From: Micractinium sp. NFX-FRZ | Taxonomy: Eukaryota; Chlorophyta; Trebouxiophyceae; Chlorellales; Chlorellaceae | Assembly: GCA_029339195.1 (NCBI GenBank) | Contig: JAPTJF010000065.1 | Coordinates: 1-64,000, forward strand | Length of the DNA: 64,000 bases | Direction of reading: 5' to 3' | Shown here: piece by piece, positions 54,087-64,000 of the stretch | How the letters are laid out: every line of letters begins with the position of its first letter | How positions within the stretch are numbered: position 1 is the stretch's first letter | Notes under the pieces: generated by a model | What the model saw: the letters and a program-made list of their open reading frames with translations, nothing else | Database searches by the model: none | Told to the model about the DNA's origin: nothing | Position numbers and translations under genes: made by a program

Positions 54087-57000
54087 TCACAGCTGGTCGG
54101 GCAGCGGCAGCGCCGTGTGCCCCAAGCGCTTCCGCAGCGCCCGCACCTCCTCCCCTTCTGCCGCCGCCTGCAGCTCCTGCAACTGCTGCCGCTCTGCCTC
54201 CATCTCCGCCTGCTTGGCTGCCACCGCCTCGTCAAAGGCGCGCCGCTGCTCCGCCCGCGCATCGCTGTGCAGCGTCACCTCCTGCGGCACCGTCAGCTCG
54301 GCCGCTGCTGCAGGCGGCGGCTTCCAGGCGCCCGCCAGCGCCGCCTTGTTCAGCGGCAGCGCCTGCACACAAGGCAGGGGGACAGAAGGGGCAAGAACGG
54401 CCAGGTTGGGGTGCATGTCCTGCCCTCACTGTTCACGTCGCCGCTGCCAGATGCACCACACATTGCGTCCTTCACCGTGCTGCTGCCTGCTGCGCCGCTG
54501 GGAATGATGCCTGCTCCCAGGCCCACCGCATGCACCCTGTGCGGCACTTGTGTAGCCGGCAGCCAGCCTGAGCTGCCCACCCACCCACCTTGAACTCCGC
54601 CTCCCGCCGCGCCTGCTCCTCCTGCTGCCGCCGCATGCCCTCCAGCCGCGCCTCCTCTGCCGCACCACGAGCGTCTGTGGCCAGGTGGAAGGGGCCAGGC
54701 GGCACCGCATGCCGCGCACGCTTGGAGGCGCGTGCGCCCTGCACCTGCTGCGGCTCAGCCGCCGCCACGCGCTTGTTGGCGCTGCAGCAGAGCTCCCAAT
54801 ATGGGCGGCGGGTTCAGGCAGGCAGGCAGGGCAAGCAATGACCAGGTGCAAGCAGGCCAGCTGTCTCTCTTGCTTGCGATGCGTCTCTGTCACGCCTTCC
54901 ATCTCCCTGGCTCTCACCCGCGTGCGTCAGTGGCCAGGTGGAAAGGCTCCGGATGCGTCAGCTCCCCAGTCCACCCCGACCCCGCTGCCGCCGCCGCTTT
55001 CTTGGAAGCCGCCTTGCTGCGCGTCACACGGGCGCCGATGCGCCCCGTGGCAGCAAACACAAAGACACCATCCTCGCCGGCGCCGGCTGACGGCGCCGCG
55101 CTGCTGCTGCTGGGACCGTGGCTGCTGTGCCCCGCGCTGCTGGCATGCTCCACCGCCCGCTGGTCAGTCTTGAAGGCAAAGGGTGCGGGCACAGTGGGCG
55201 GCTTGACATCCACGTGCGGCACGCCCAGCTGGCCGCTGGCATCTCGCATGATGCGCTTGCTGGGGGGAGGGGAGAGGAGGAGGTGGGACAGGGGTAAAGG
55301 TTTGAAAAGCGCATGCTGCCATCAGCTGAGCAAGCACGACGCAAAGTTGCACACGCATGCTGCCGTCACTTGTCGTCCAACACTGCCCACTCAGTCCCCA
55401 ATCATGTGCTCTGTGACCCCCCACGGCTGGCTCATTGCAGCTGATGCCGCAATCCGCGGCCCCTCCCCAGCCCACTCGCTCTCCTCACTCACTTGACGGG
55501 GCGCGCCTTGAACTTGGGCATGGCCGCCATCTCCTCCGCCTCCACCACCTCCCGCGGCTTGAACCGCGCCGCCCGCACCCGCTGCTTGGTGGCAAACTGG
55601 GGGGACTGCGGCACCGTCAGCGTGTGGGCGTGGTGGTGGTGGCGCTGCTGCTGCTCTGCACCACCGTGGCTGTCGCCAGCATCGCCGCCCAGCCGGGTCT
55701 TGCTGGGCAAGCGCCCCTCAAAGGCTGCAATTTGTTCCGCCATCGACTTGTAGGGGCTCCCCTGCAGGGGCAGGTTGTGAGGTAGGGGAGGGGAGACATG
55801 TGAGTCCCCGCTGCAACCGCAATGTGGGATAAGGAACGCGACAGCCACCACCAGGTAGGTTGGCACGCCATGAGCCTGCCCATCTCCCACCCCATGCCTG
55901 CCCACCTGCATGCCTCAGCGGCCATTGTCATGCAACGTTCACCCCATCTGCACTCCCGACACAAACAGATCCACCCACCCCACCTGAAGCTTCCTGCCCA
56001 CCCCAACCATGGCTCGCCCCAATCCTATTTTATGCCTATCTCATAGCTCTGACCCACAGCTGCCTCCGCATGGTCTTGACAGCACCCACCCACCCACCAT
56101 GGAGCGCGTCTCCATGCCGTGCATGCGCCGCCGCTTGGAGGTGCAAAGCTCCAGCGGCACCGGCTCCGTCAGCGGCCGGCTGCTGTGCGGCACCGGCGGC
56201 GGCGGCGCCCCCAGCACGTGCTTCACCGCTTCGGCGTTGCGTCGGCGCAGCGCCGCCGCCACCTCCTTCTCCCGCTCCACCCGCTCCAGCTCCAGCTGCT
56301 CGCTGCTCTTCTGTTCACCCGGGTGGTGGGTGTGGTGCGCGTGCGCACGCTGGCGCGAACGCAGCCGTGGACTGCAGGGTGGGTGGTGGTGGGGGGGGGG
56401 CGCAGGGTGGCATGCAGGTGTCAGGCAGGTGTGCATTGCACTGCTGTTTGAAAGACTGGGGGTTCACAGTAACTAGTGCAGCGCAGCAGCTGTTGCCTGG
56501 CACTGGCTGCCATACAACCTCCATGCAACAGTGGCAGCAGCAAATGGCTGCTGGGGTTGTTTGCGTCGCCGCTGCTGCTGCTGGCTAGGGCCAGCCACAC
56601 ACCTGGAGGCTGCGGCTTGCGAGGTGGGTGCCGCCGCCGCCGCCGATGATGATGGAGCGTCTCCCTGGCGCGAAGCCGCCCGCGGCTGCTGCTGCTGCTG
56701 CTGCTGTGTTGCAGAAGCGGGGCGGCTCCTGCTAGGCCCCGCAGCCACAGCCGCTGCCGCCCCAACGCCCTCGCCAGCGCTGCCCACAGCCTTGCGCTTG
56801 CTGCCGGCGCCTGCCGCCTTGGCAGCTGGCTGCTGGTGTGCGGCTGAGGCCCCCTTGGCAGTGCCGGTGCCGGCGTTTGTGCTGATGGATGCCAGCACCC
56901 GGCGCCCAGCCTCCTTGCCTGCAGGGTCAGAGGGTGGGAAGCAGCAGTATGAGGCAGGAGCTGTCGCTGACAACCAGCTGCGACTTTCCAGGCAGGGGCA

Positions 57001-57472
57001 GGGGCAGCAGCGTTCCGTTTGGTTGCACCTTTGCCAGTGGTCTTGCCGCCGCCCGCCTCCCCTTGCTGCTGCTGCGGGCTCGAATTCTCTGCAGCCTCTG
57101 CCGCGGCGCCTGCCGCCGCTGCGGCCTTGTGCTTCTGCTGCTCCTTGGCGGCTGCAACTGGCGAGGTCAGCCCTGCACAGCGCGCGGGCAGGCGGCGGGG
57201 CACGGCAGGGCTGTTGTTGGGCGGCAGCGCTGGCTGTCAGGCAGGGCCCTCCGCAACCCGCCTGCCGCTTCCACATTCTCAGTATATATTTTCAACGCTG
57301 CTTGGCAGCGAGAACGGCCCAGCAGCTGCGCACCTTTGGGCCCCTCGGTGTCGAACCACCCGTCTGCGGGGCCAGCCCCGGCTGGGCTGCCCTCATCGAA
57401 ATCGTAAAAGCGAGGGGCGTCATACTCGAAGCGCTCGTCAATCTCTTCGGCCTCCGCTGCTGTGGAGGCCAT
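54087..57472 (-). CDS. TPX2: TPX2 spindle assembly factor
   Basis: Microtubule-associated protein that nucleates spindle microtubules and activates Aurora kinase. The first exon, starting at ATG 57472, encodes MASTAAEAEEIDERFEYDAP then RFYDFDEG and DGWFDTEGPKG. The YDAP ... F and WFD motifs match the N-terminal Aurora-binding segment of plant and animal TPX2 (YSYDAP ... F, SWF). A low-complexity, basic Ala/Gln/Ser-rich middle follows. Then come the conserved repeats: LTVPQSPQFATKQRVRAARF, MPKFKARPVK, PAPFAFKTDQRAVEH, PEPFHLATDAR and PPGPFHLATDARGAAEEA. It ends LTVPQEVTLHSDARAEQRRA then EEVRALRKRLGHTALPLPDQ, closely matching the TPX2 C-terminal domain (TVPxxFxLHTxxRAxxRxxF ... LRKxLxHKAxPxP). 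Introns separate most repeats. Divergent from the protease gene across 265 bp. Confidence 0.9.
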
Positions 57473-57737
57473 CCTGCCGCCTGTCGGGGGCCTGGGCGCG
57501 CCCGAGGGTGTGTTGGGCCTGAGGCCCCGAGGGTGCGTTGGGAATGGCAATGAGCACCGAGAACCACTTGGCAGCCCTGCCTGCTGTCAGCTGTTGTGTG
57601 GCGCTCGCATGTGGGGCAGCACAGCACAGCACAGCTGAGGCCCCCTCAGCTAACCTCAGCGCCTGCGGCGCGCATCCCACTGCCTCCTCCCCTGCGTGAG
57701 GTCGCAGCCAGCACCGCCCACTGCCTCTTCCGGCACC
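57473..57737. promoter_or_regulatory. Compact bidirectional promoter region, TPX2 / protease
   Basis: The 265-bp gap lies between divergent start codons. No TATA box is obvious. A CACAGCACAG tract lies near 57622-57640. The role is inferred from gene geometry. Confidence 0.5.
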
Positions 57738-60624
57738 ATGCGGCTCCTCCCCGCCCTGGCCTTCTGCGGCCTGCTGGCTGCGGGCCTGGCAGCGGGCCTG
57801 CCCATTCACGATCAACGCCTGTTCGTCCAGCAGGCAGTGGTGAGCGATTGCTGGGCTGCTGGTGGTCGCGCCTGCCCTCCCAGCCCCAAGCTCTCATCCC
57901 GACTCTGAGCTCCCTTTTCCGCAGGACTCGCCCCGCGAGGCCTTCGACTTCTGGGTGGGGCAGCTCTCCCGAGCCTACTCCACCGTCGAGGTGAGCAATC
58001 GCGGGCGCTCCGGCACCTTGACGGGCACCATGCGCCACAGCCACTCCACGCTCAAAAGCCTGCCCAGCCCCTGCAGGAGTATGAGCGCCGCTTCACCACT
58101 TGGCTGGAGAACCTCAAGTTTGTGGCCGACTACAACGCGCGCCACAGCACCCACTGGGTGAGCTAGGTTTCGGGCGTGCGGCGTGCGGGGCGGCGTGGGA
58201 GGCCCGCACTCTTCTTCCTCCTGCTCCCACCTTCCCTCCGCCCACGCCTGTCCAATTTGTCCCCATCCACAACCCAGCCCAATCTCTCGCCCAATTCCGC
58301 GCTATCTTCCCTGCCCGCAGCTGGCCATGAACGTGTTTGCCGACCTGACCCAGGAGGAGTACCGGCAGAAGGCGCTTGGCTACGACGCCTCCCTGCGCAC
58401 CCAGCGCCCCCTCCAGTTCCCCGCCCCCTTCCCCTACCACGACACCAAGCCCCCCAAGGAGGTGAACTGGCTCAAGGAGGGCGCCGTCACCGAGGTGAGT
58501 GCGTGCGTGGTGTGGGTAGGGCGGGGCAGGGGTTGGCGCGGGCGGTGCGGCAGTAGGGCGTGCGCAGGCAACGGCTGAGGGGCGCCCAGGCTGTGCAGGC
58601 AGATTGCGCTCCTGCCTCGTCTCCCACCTGCTGCCTGCCGCTTCACACGCTGTGCAGTCGCCTGCAGCCACACCCCAGTGCACCCTGTCGCCGCCGTCGG
58701 CCCAGCCGCCTCGCGCACCCACCGGTGCGCCACCCTGCGCCCCGCCCCGGCCCTGCAGGTCAAGAACCAGCTGCTGTGCGGCTCCTGCTGGGCCTTCTCC
58801 ACCACCGGCGCCGTGGAGGGCGCCAACTACGTGGCCACTGGCGAGCTCGCCTCCCTGTCTGAGCAGATGCTGGTTGACTGCGACCGCGAGCGGGACAACG
58901 GCTGCCACGGCGGGCTGATGGACTTTGCCTTTGAGTTTATCATCAACAACGGGGGCATCGACACCGAGGACGACTACCCATACACGGTGGGTTGGTGCGG
59001 CAGCGGGAGTGGGGAGAGGGCCAGGTCGTACACATTACAAGGTTAGAATGGAGGTGCAAGCGCAAGGCAGTGGGGATGGATTTTTGAGAGCATAGTGCCC
59101 GCCTCCCATGTCTGCCAGGCTGCTGCTGCCTGCCGCTGCCCCACACGCTGCCTGGCCTTCCTCTCCTGCCTTGCCCCTGCTGCACCCCCCTCCGCCCCTC
59201 AACCTGCGCCCTGCTGCACCCTCCCCCGCCCCTCAACCTGCGCCCCGCCGCCCGCCCCTGCCCCCCCGCTCCCCACCCCGCAGGCCGAGGAGGGGCAGTG
59301 CCTGAAGCGCAAGATGCGGCGCCACGTGGTCACCATTGACGACTACGCCGACGTGCCGCCCAACGACGAGGCCGCCCTCATGAAGGCGGTGGCGCACCAG
59401 CCCGTGGCCGTGGCCATCGAGGCAGACCAGGTGCGGCGGGCAGCTGGTGGTTCTGCTGTGGGTGGCCGGGTGCTGCGTGCAGGCGGGGGGAAGGGTTTGT
59501 CAAGGGGAGCGGCGCAGGCGGGCGGAGGGCAGGGCTGGGATGGAGGCTGGCAGCCAGGCGTTGAAGCTCGAGGCTGGGCGCTCAAGCAGACCTGCTGTTA
59601 GCTTGAGGCTGCAGTGCCCACCGCTGCTCTCCCTCTTTGCCTTCTTCCTTGCATCCTGTCGGGCCCTCTCACCTGCTTGCCCTTGTTGCCTGGCCCCTTG
59701 CCTCCGCCACGGATCCTTGTCACCTTCCCGTTCCCTGGCCCCTTGCCCCCTTGTGTTCATGCCACCGCAGCGCGCGTTCCAGCTGTACGGCGGCGGCGTG
59801 TTTGACGCCGAGTGCGGCACCGCGCTGGACCACGGCGTGCTGGCGGTGGGGTACGGCACCGAGAACAACGGCACACACGACCTGCCGTACTGGCTGATCA
59901 AGAACTCGTGGGGTGCAGAGTGGGGCGACAAGGTGAGAGGGGAGGGGTGCTGGGGTGGGGGGGCACTGGGTGGGCAGGTATTAAAGGCGAGGTTGGGCTG
60001 GCGGGCAGGGCAAGCTGGGGCAGGCAGGCCATGCCTGCTTGTTAGGCCTACTGTGGGCCTGCTGCTGCCTCTCCAGCCCACCTGCGCATCTCATGTGGTG
60101 GCGCAGTTTCAAGTATGTTTCCCCTGCCTCACCCCCATCTCGTCCCCACGCACTTCTCCCTGTCACCTCGGCAGGGCTACATCAAGCTTGTGCGCGACCA
60201 GGGCGAGGAGGGGCAGTGCGGCATCGCCATGCAGGCCTCCTTCCCCATCAAGAAGGGGCCCAACCCTCCCACGCCCCCTCCCGAGCCCCCCGGGCCCGGC
60301 CCCGTGCCCCCTGAGCCCGAGCCTGTGGCCTGCGACGACACCACGCAGTGCCCGCCCGACAACACCTGCTGCTGCATGCGCGAGTTCTTTGGGTTCTGCT
60401 TCACCTGGGCCTGCTGCCCCCTGCCCGAGGCCACCTGCTGCGACGACCAGCAGCACTGCTGCCCGCAGGACCTGCCGGTGTGCGACACCGTGGCGGGGCG
60501 CTGCCTGGCCAAGGCGGGCGCCGGGTACGAGAACTCGGTGCCCATGGTGAAGAAGCAGCCCGCCACGCAGACCCCCCGCGACTGGTGGGGCCCCTTCCGC
60601 CCCCGCCGCATCAACGTCAACTGA
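57738..60624 (+). CDS. Papain-like cysteine protease with C-terminal granulin domain (RD21 type)
   Basis: Secretory or vacuolar endopeptidase. It starts with a signal peptide ([20 protein letters not shown]). An I29 inhibitor prodomain follows, with an ERFNIN-like helix ([20 protein letters not shown]) and [13 protein letters not shown]. The mature enzyme starts near [20 protein letters not shown]. Catalytic residues are visible: the oxyanion Gln in KNQLL, Cys in [15 protein letters not shown], His in [16 protein letters not shown] and Asn in [33 protein letters not shown] is also typical. After a Pro-rich linker ([16 protein letters not shown]) comes a Cys-rich granulin domain ([20 protein letters not shown] ... 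[19 protein letters not shown]). This protease-granulin fusion is known from plant RD21. About eight exons. TGTAA at 61178-61182 is probably the polyadenylation signal. Confidence 0.95.
59195..59258 (+). repeat. Intronic tandem duplication before a splice acceptor (protease gene)
   Basis: A unit of about 32 bp containing CGCCCCTCAACCTGCGCCC occurs twice in the pyrimidine-rich end of the intron that precedes the exon coding [13 protein letters not shown]. Confidence 0.7.
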
Positions 60625-61715
60625 GCGGTGGTCGCGCCGAGGCACGCTGCGCCGCCCGCATGGCTGATGCCAGGCGTGGCTGGCGAGCTGTCCACGCGTC
60701 CGGCATCCCTTTCCGGCTTTAGGGCTGCCACAGCCGGGCGGCACGTGCGGTGCTGCTCCGGCGCAGCGGTGCCCGCGTCCTCCCGTGTGGTGACACTGCT
60801 AGTCCCCCTGCTGCCGGCCTCCCCGCCACCCTCTCCCGCATGCAGTTCCTCCTGACACACCAATGAACGCACCATGCATGTGCATGTCTCACACACTCTG
60901 TCCCCACCCCACAGGCCTGTAGAGGACACTCCCCCTGTAGACCCCTGTACCTGCCCCTACCACCCCCTCTCCCAGCTTTCTCTGCAGCTGTGTTTCCGTA
61001 ACAGGCCCGATCCGCCTGCCCGACATGTTTGTTCATCCTCTGCTTTGATGCGCCCCAGCGCACGCACACGCTCTGTCCCTCCTCAGCCACGTGCCTGCCT
61101 CCCCCCCGCCTGTGTGGCCCCCCAGTTCATCCATTCCTTTTCCTGAGCCCGCTGTACGCCCCGCCCCCTCTCTCATGTGTAACATATGCTCATGCGGCAG
61201 TTGCGGGTCCAGCATGCAGGCAGGGGCAGGGAGGGGACGCGGCTTGCACGGGCAGCAGCAGGTTGTGCCCAGGAGAGGAACCGTAATGCACTGGGGGGAG
61301 CGACATGCAGCAAAGAGCGAAAGAAGGTTGATCATGAGCTTGCGCAGCACTGTGGAAGCGGATGATGGCATCTCCTGCTGTGATCTGCATGTTGCAGGAT
61401 GCGACAGGATGCGCTCCCCGCACTGTTGGGTTGTGAGCCTTGCAGCCTCGCCTCCCGCCCTTCCTCCGCACTTGCTTCTCTCTACGCGCAGGATTGTTCG
61501 AGTCTCACAGTCTGGTTGTGTTTGCAGCAACACGTGCATACACCCCGTTGACAGCTTCGGGGCTGGGAGGAACGACGGGCATGCAAGAAGAGTTGGTGGG
61601 GTAGTAACTGTCAGTGCAAAAGGGTAGTACGCGGATGTGTCAATCGCATTCATAGTACATCAGGCTGGCTAGGGGGGCCGGGTAGGGAGACGAGAAGGCC
61701 TGTGGACTGCCTGAC
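60625..61715. other. Convergent 3' flanks of the protease and kinase genes
   Basis: This 1.1-kb gap lies between two stops facing each other. TGTAA at 61178-61182 suits the protease transcript. I see no gene or repeat of note. Confidence 0.45.
61178..61182 (+). terminator. Putative TGTAA polyadenylation signal of the protease gene
   Basis: TGTAA lies about 554 bases after the stop, in the sense orientation. Confidence 0.35.
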
Positions 61716-64000
61716 CTATCCCCCGCTGGCCCCCGCCCGCTCTGCCGCCGGCGGCAGTGAGGGGGCACCCGGCCGGCCGGCATCAGCATCAGACAGCGCG
61801 CCGCCAGAGAGCGTGGCGGCGGGGGAGAGCGTGGCAGCGGGGGAGAGCCGCAGGGCCTCGCCCAGCCACGAGGGCAGGGAGGAGGCGCTGGTGAGGCCCC
61901 CTGCCCCAGGCCGTGACCCTGCAGACCGGTCAGACCCCGGCTGCGCGGCCCCACCGCCGTGCGTGCCCCCCTGCGCCTCTGCTCCCGCTGCCGCTGCCCC
62001 CTCCGCATCTGCTGCCCCGTTGGCGGCTCCCCCCGGCTGCGCCTGCTGCTGCTCCTTGCGTGAGGCGCGCAGCGGTGTGCCGGGGCCGGACAGCGGTGCC
62101 GCACCGGGAGACGTGCCGGCTTGGGGCGGCGCCGGCGGGCGCGGCTTCCGGCTGGCGGGCAGGCCCATGAGCAGGCTGATGGCCTGCGCCGCGGTGGGGC
62201 GCAGGGTGGGGTCCGCATGGGTGCATGCGGCCTGCAGGGGCGGGTCAAGAGGGGGAGGGGCAGGACAGGAGACTGGACGGCCTGGCAGCTTTGGGAACCG
62301 CTGCCTTTGGCCGGGGGCAAGGTGCGGCAGAGAACCACAGAGCTTGCAGGCACAGAGCGGCAGCTGGCGCGGGGGCTGCCCCTGCCTCCCTCCCCGCCTC
62401 CCTTGCGGCCTGTCGACCGTTTCATGGACGCTGCGCGCCCTCTTTGCAGTGCCCTGTCATCTCCCCCTCCCTCCGCCCCGCCGCCTCTTACACCCCCCAC
62501 CTGCAGCTCCGCCACCTCAGCAGGGCAGTCCTCGGGCACACGCAGCGGCGCCAGCCGGCCGCGGGTGGGGCGCAAGCCTGCTCGGGGGGGCACAGGAGTG
62601 CCACAGGCTATAGAGGGCTGCAGGCAGGAGCTAATGGCCATTCTTCCACAAACTATTTCGATCCTGTTGTGGGGCAGGGTCTCAGTCACATGGGCCTTCT
62701 GAGCACGCAGTGTGCCCACATGTCGCATTTGCGGACCACTGACCCCTCTGTCGATGTGCGCATCCGGGGCCAACCCGGTTGTACCGCGCCTGCCACATTC
62801 CACGTGGCAGCCCGGCACAGCACTTACCGCTGCAGATCTCGTGGATGATGATGCCGAAGCTGAACAGGTCTGCAGGGGGAAGCAAGGGTGCGCACAAGGG
62901 TGGGCATGAGCCAGCGTGCAGCTGTGGGTGCCTGCAAGCTGTGCACAACAATTGAAGCTGTCTGTCATGCTCCACCCATTCCGCTTTGTGTACACTGGGC
63001 TCAACTCGAACGTGCAGATGAAGGCAGACAGGCAGGCACACCCGGCACGGCTCCTGCACAACCGTCTCTGCCATGCCCAGTGCACAGCTGCTGGCCCTGG
63101 GCGCTCACCTGACTTTTCTGTGGCCCTCTGGCCCATCAGCAGCTCCGGGGCCGCCCAGTCAAAGGTGCCAAACCGCGTGGTGGATGCGTGGGTGTGGCTC
63201 ATGATGCTGCAGGGTGGACACACGTGCAGGTTCGGGTAAGAGGGAGAGTGATCTGCAGGTCTGTATTCCTTTACCCACACCAGCCTATGCCCCCCATGCT
63301 GCGTGTGCGCAGCGACGCTAAGGGAAAGTTAGCCCGCTGTACCCGCCCTTGCCCAGCCTGACTTTACGACCAGCACAAGCCCGGGTGCAGCCAGACAGGC
63401 GGCCCGCTCCCCACACAGAAGAAGCACTTGCCGTGCAAAGCCGACGTCCCCGATTCTGGCGGTGCCGTCGCGGGCCAGGAAGACGTTGTGAGGCTTGAGG
63501 TCAAGGTGCAATGTGCGGCTGCGGACGGGCAGGGTGGGCGGGGAGCTTGTGCTGGTCAGGCAGGCAGGCAAGCAAGGAGACGGTTATGTCCTGCAGGCAT
63601 GCCAATGGCCGGCCAACAGACATGGGTGACAGAGGGGGACAGGAGGAGGTGGGACGGCCAAGCACCATTACCGGCACATTGGCTGAACGCATGCGGCCAT
63701 CCAGCTGGAGCGCTAGGGAGGGCAACGGCGGCGGGGCTCACCGTTGGTGCAGGTAGGCCAGGCCGGAGGCCACATCCTGCGCCACCTTGCGCCCCCGGTT
63801 GTACCTGCAGGGGCGGGAGGGCGGGTGCATGCTTGGGTAGGCAGAGATCCCCGGTCACAGTTCCTCAGCACACGCCCTCAGCGGGGGAAAGCTCTGGTCA
63901 AGGATCCTTGGTCAAGATCTACGGCACAGGCCCTCGCCACAGGCCCCGCCACAGGACCTCCCCCGTCCACAAGAAGCTCACCACCCAAAGATGCGCTCCC
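61716..64000 (-). CDS. Protein kinase, TKL-like, C-terminal part (runs off the right edge)
   Basis: Only the C-terminal half of a kinase domain and its tail are inside the window; the N-lobe lies beyond 64000. Joined exons read KVAQDVASGLAYLHQR (about 63748-63806), then TLHLDLKPHNVFLARDGTAR with IGDVGFARQ, STTRFGTFDWAAPELLMGQR, DLFSFGIIIHEICSGLRPTR, PLRVPEDCPAEVAELQ and ACTHADPTLRPTAAQAISLL. These are subdomains VIb to XI. The catalytic Asp and Asn are present (HLDLKPHN), but Leu replaces the Arg before Asp, making it a non-RD kinase. DVG stands in place of DFG. The APE motif and the RP of subdomain XI are present. A tail of about 140 residues, rich in Ala/Gly/Pro/Ser, follows (stop at 61716-61718). 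Plant-type TKL kinases fit best. Confidence 0.82.

Noticed and set aside
61640..63280. 546-residue minus-strand open frame through the kinase locus
   Set aside because: It reads straight through introns; the kinase motifs lie in several frames joined by GT-AG introns instead.

Overview
This window is nuclear DNA from a GC-rich green alga, most likely a Chlorella-like trebouxiophyte; the lineage is an inference from gene content and architecture, not a search. The genes are eukaryotic and rich in short exons, with GT-AG introns of roughly 60-500 bp. TGTAA motifs of the kind chlorophytes use as polyadenylation signals lie downstream of most stops. I see no bacterial operons, CRISPR arrays, intact transposons, rRNA or convincing tRNA genes.

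The window holds 14 protein genes, named from conserved motifs after joining exons by eye. From left to right: CstF64, an mRNA 3'-end processing factor (-); LYRM4/ISD11 (+); a cyclin-like protein (-); a nine-domain fibronectin-III membrane protein resembling FNDC3 (-); an Rpp21/Rpr2-type RNase P subunit with a very long C-terminal extension (+); AP-1 mu adaptin (+); SPT16 of the FACT complex, spread over 9 kb (+); an unrecognised secreted protein (-); a small secreted CHRD-domain protein (-); a synaptotagmin/E-Syt-like SMP-C2 membrane tether (-); a KLHDC4-like kelch protein with an IQ motif (+); TPX2 (-); a papain-type protease with a granulin domain (+); and a kinase that runs off the right edge (-). 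They are unrelated housekeeping functions, with no sign of a cluster acting in one pathway.

Three head-to-head pairs (CstF64/LYRM4, FNDC3-like/Rpp21, TPX2/protease) are separated by 262-269 bp between start codons, which suggests compact shared promoters. A fourth pair (E-Syt-like/KLHDC4) has about 1 kb. SPT16 with the secreted protein gene, KLHDC4 with TPX2, and the protease with the kinase are convergent.

The most unusual feature is in the introns. Many contain a decayed tandem copy of the neighbouring exon end together with its splice site. SPT16 alone has seven, and further cases occur in the FNDC3-like, KLHDC4, CHRD and secreted-protein genes. Other oddities are a 148-bp near-perfect palindrome in a CHRD-gene intron and a run of 36 C directly abutting a SPT16 splice acceptor. 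I found no clear sign of a novel multi-gene system.
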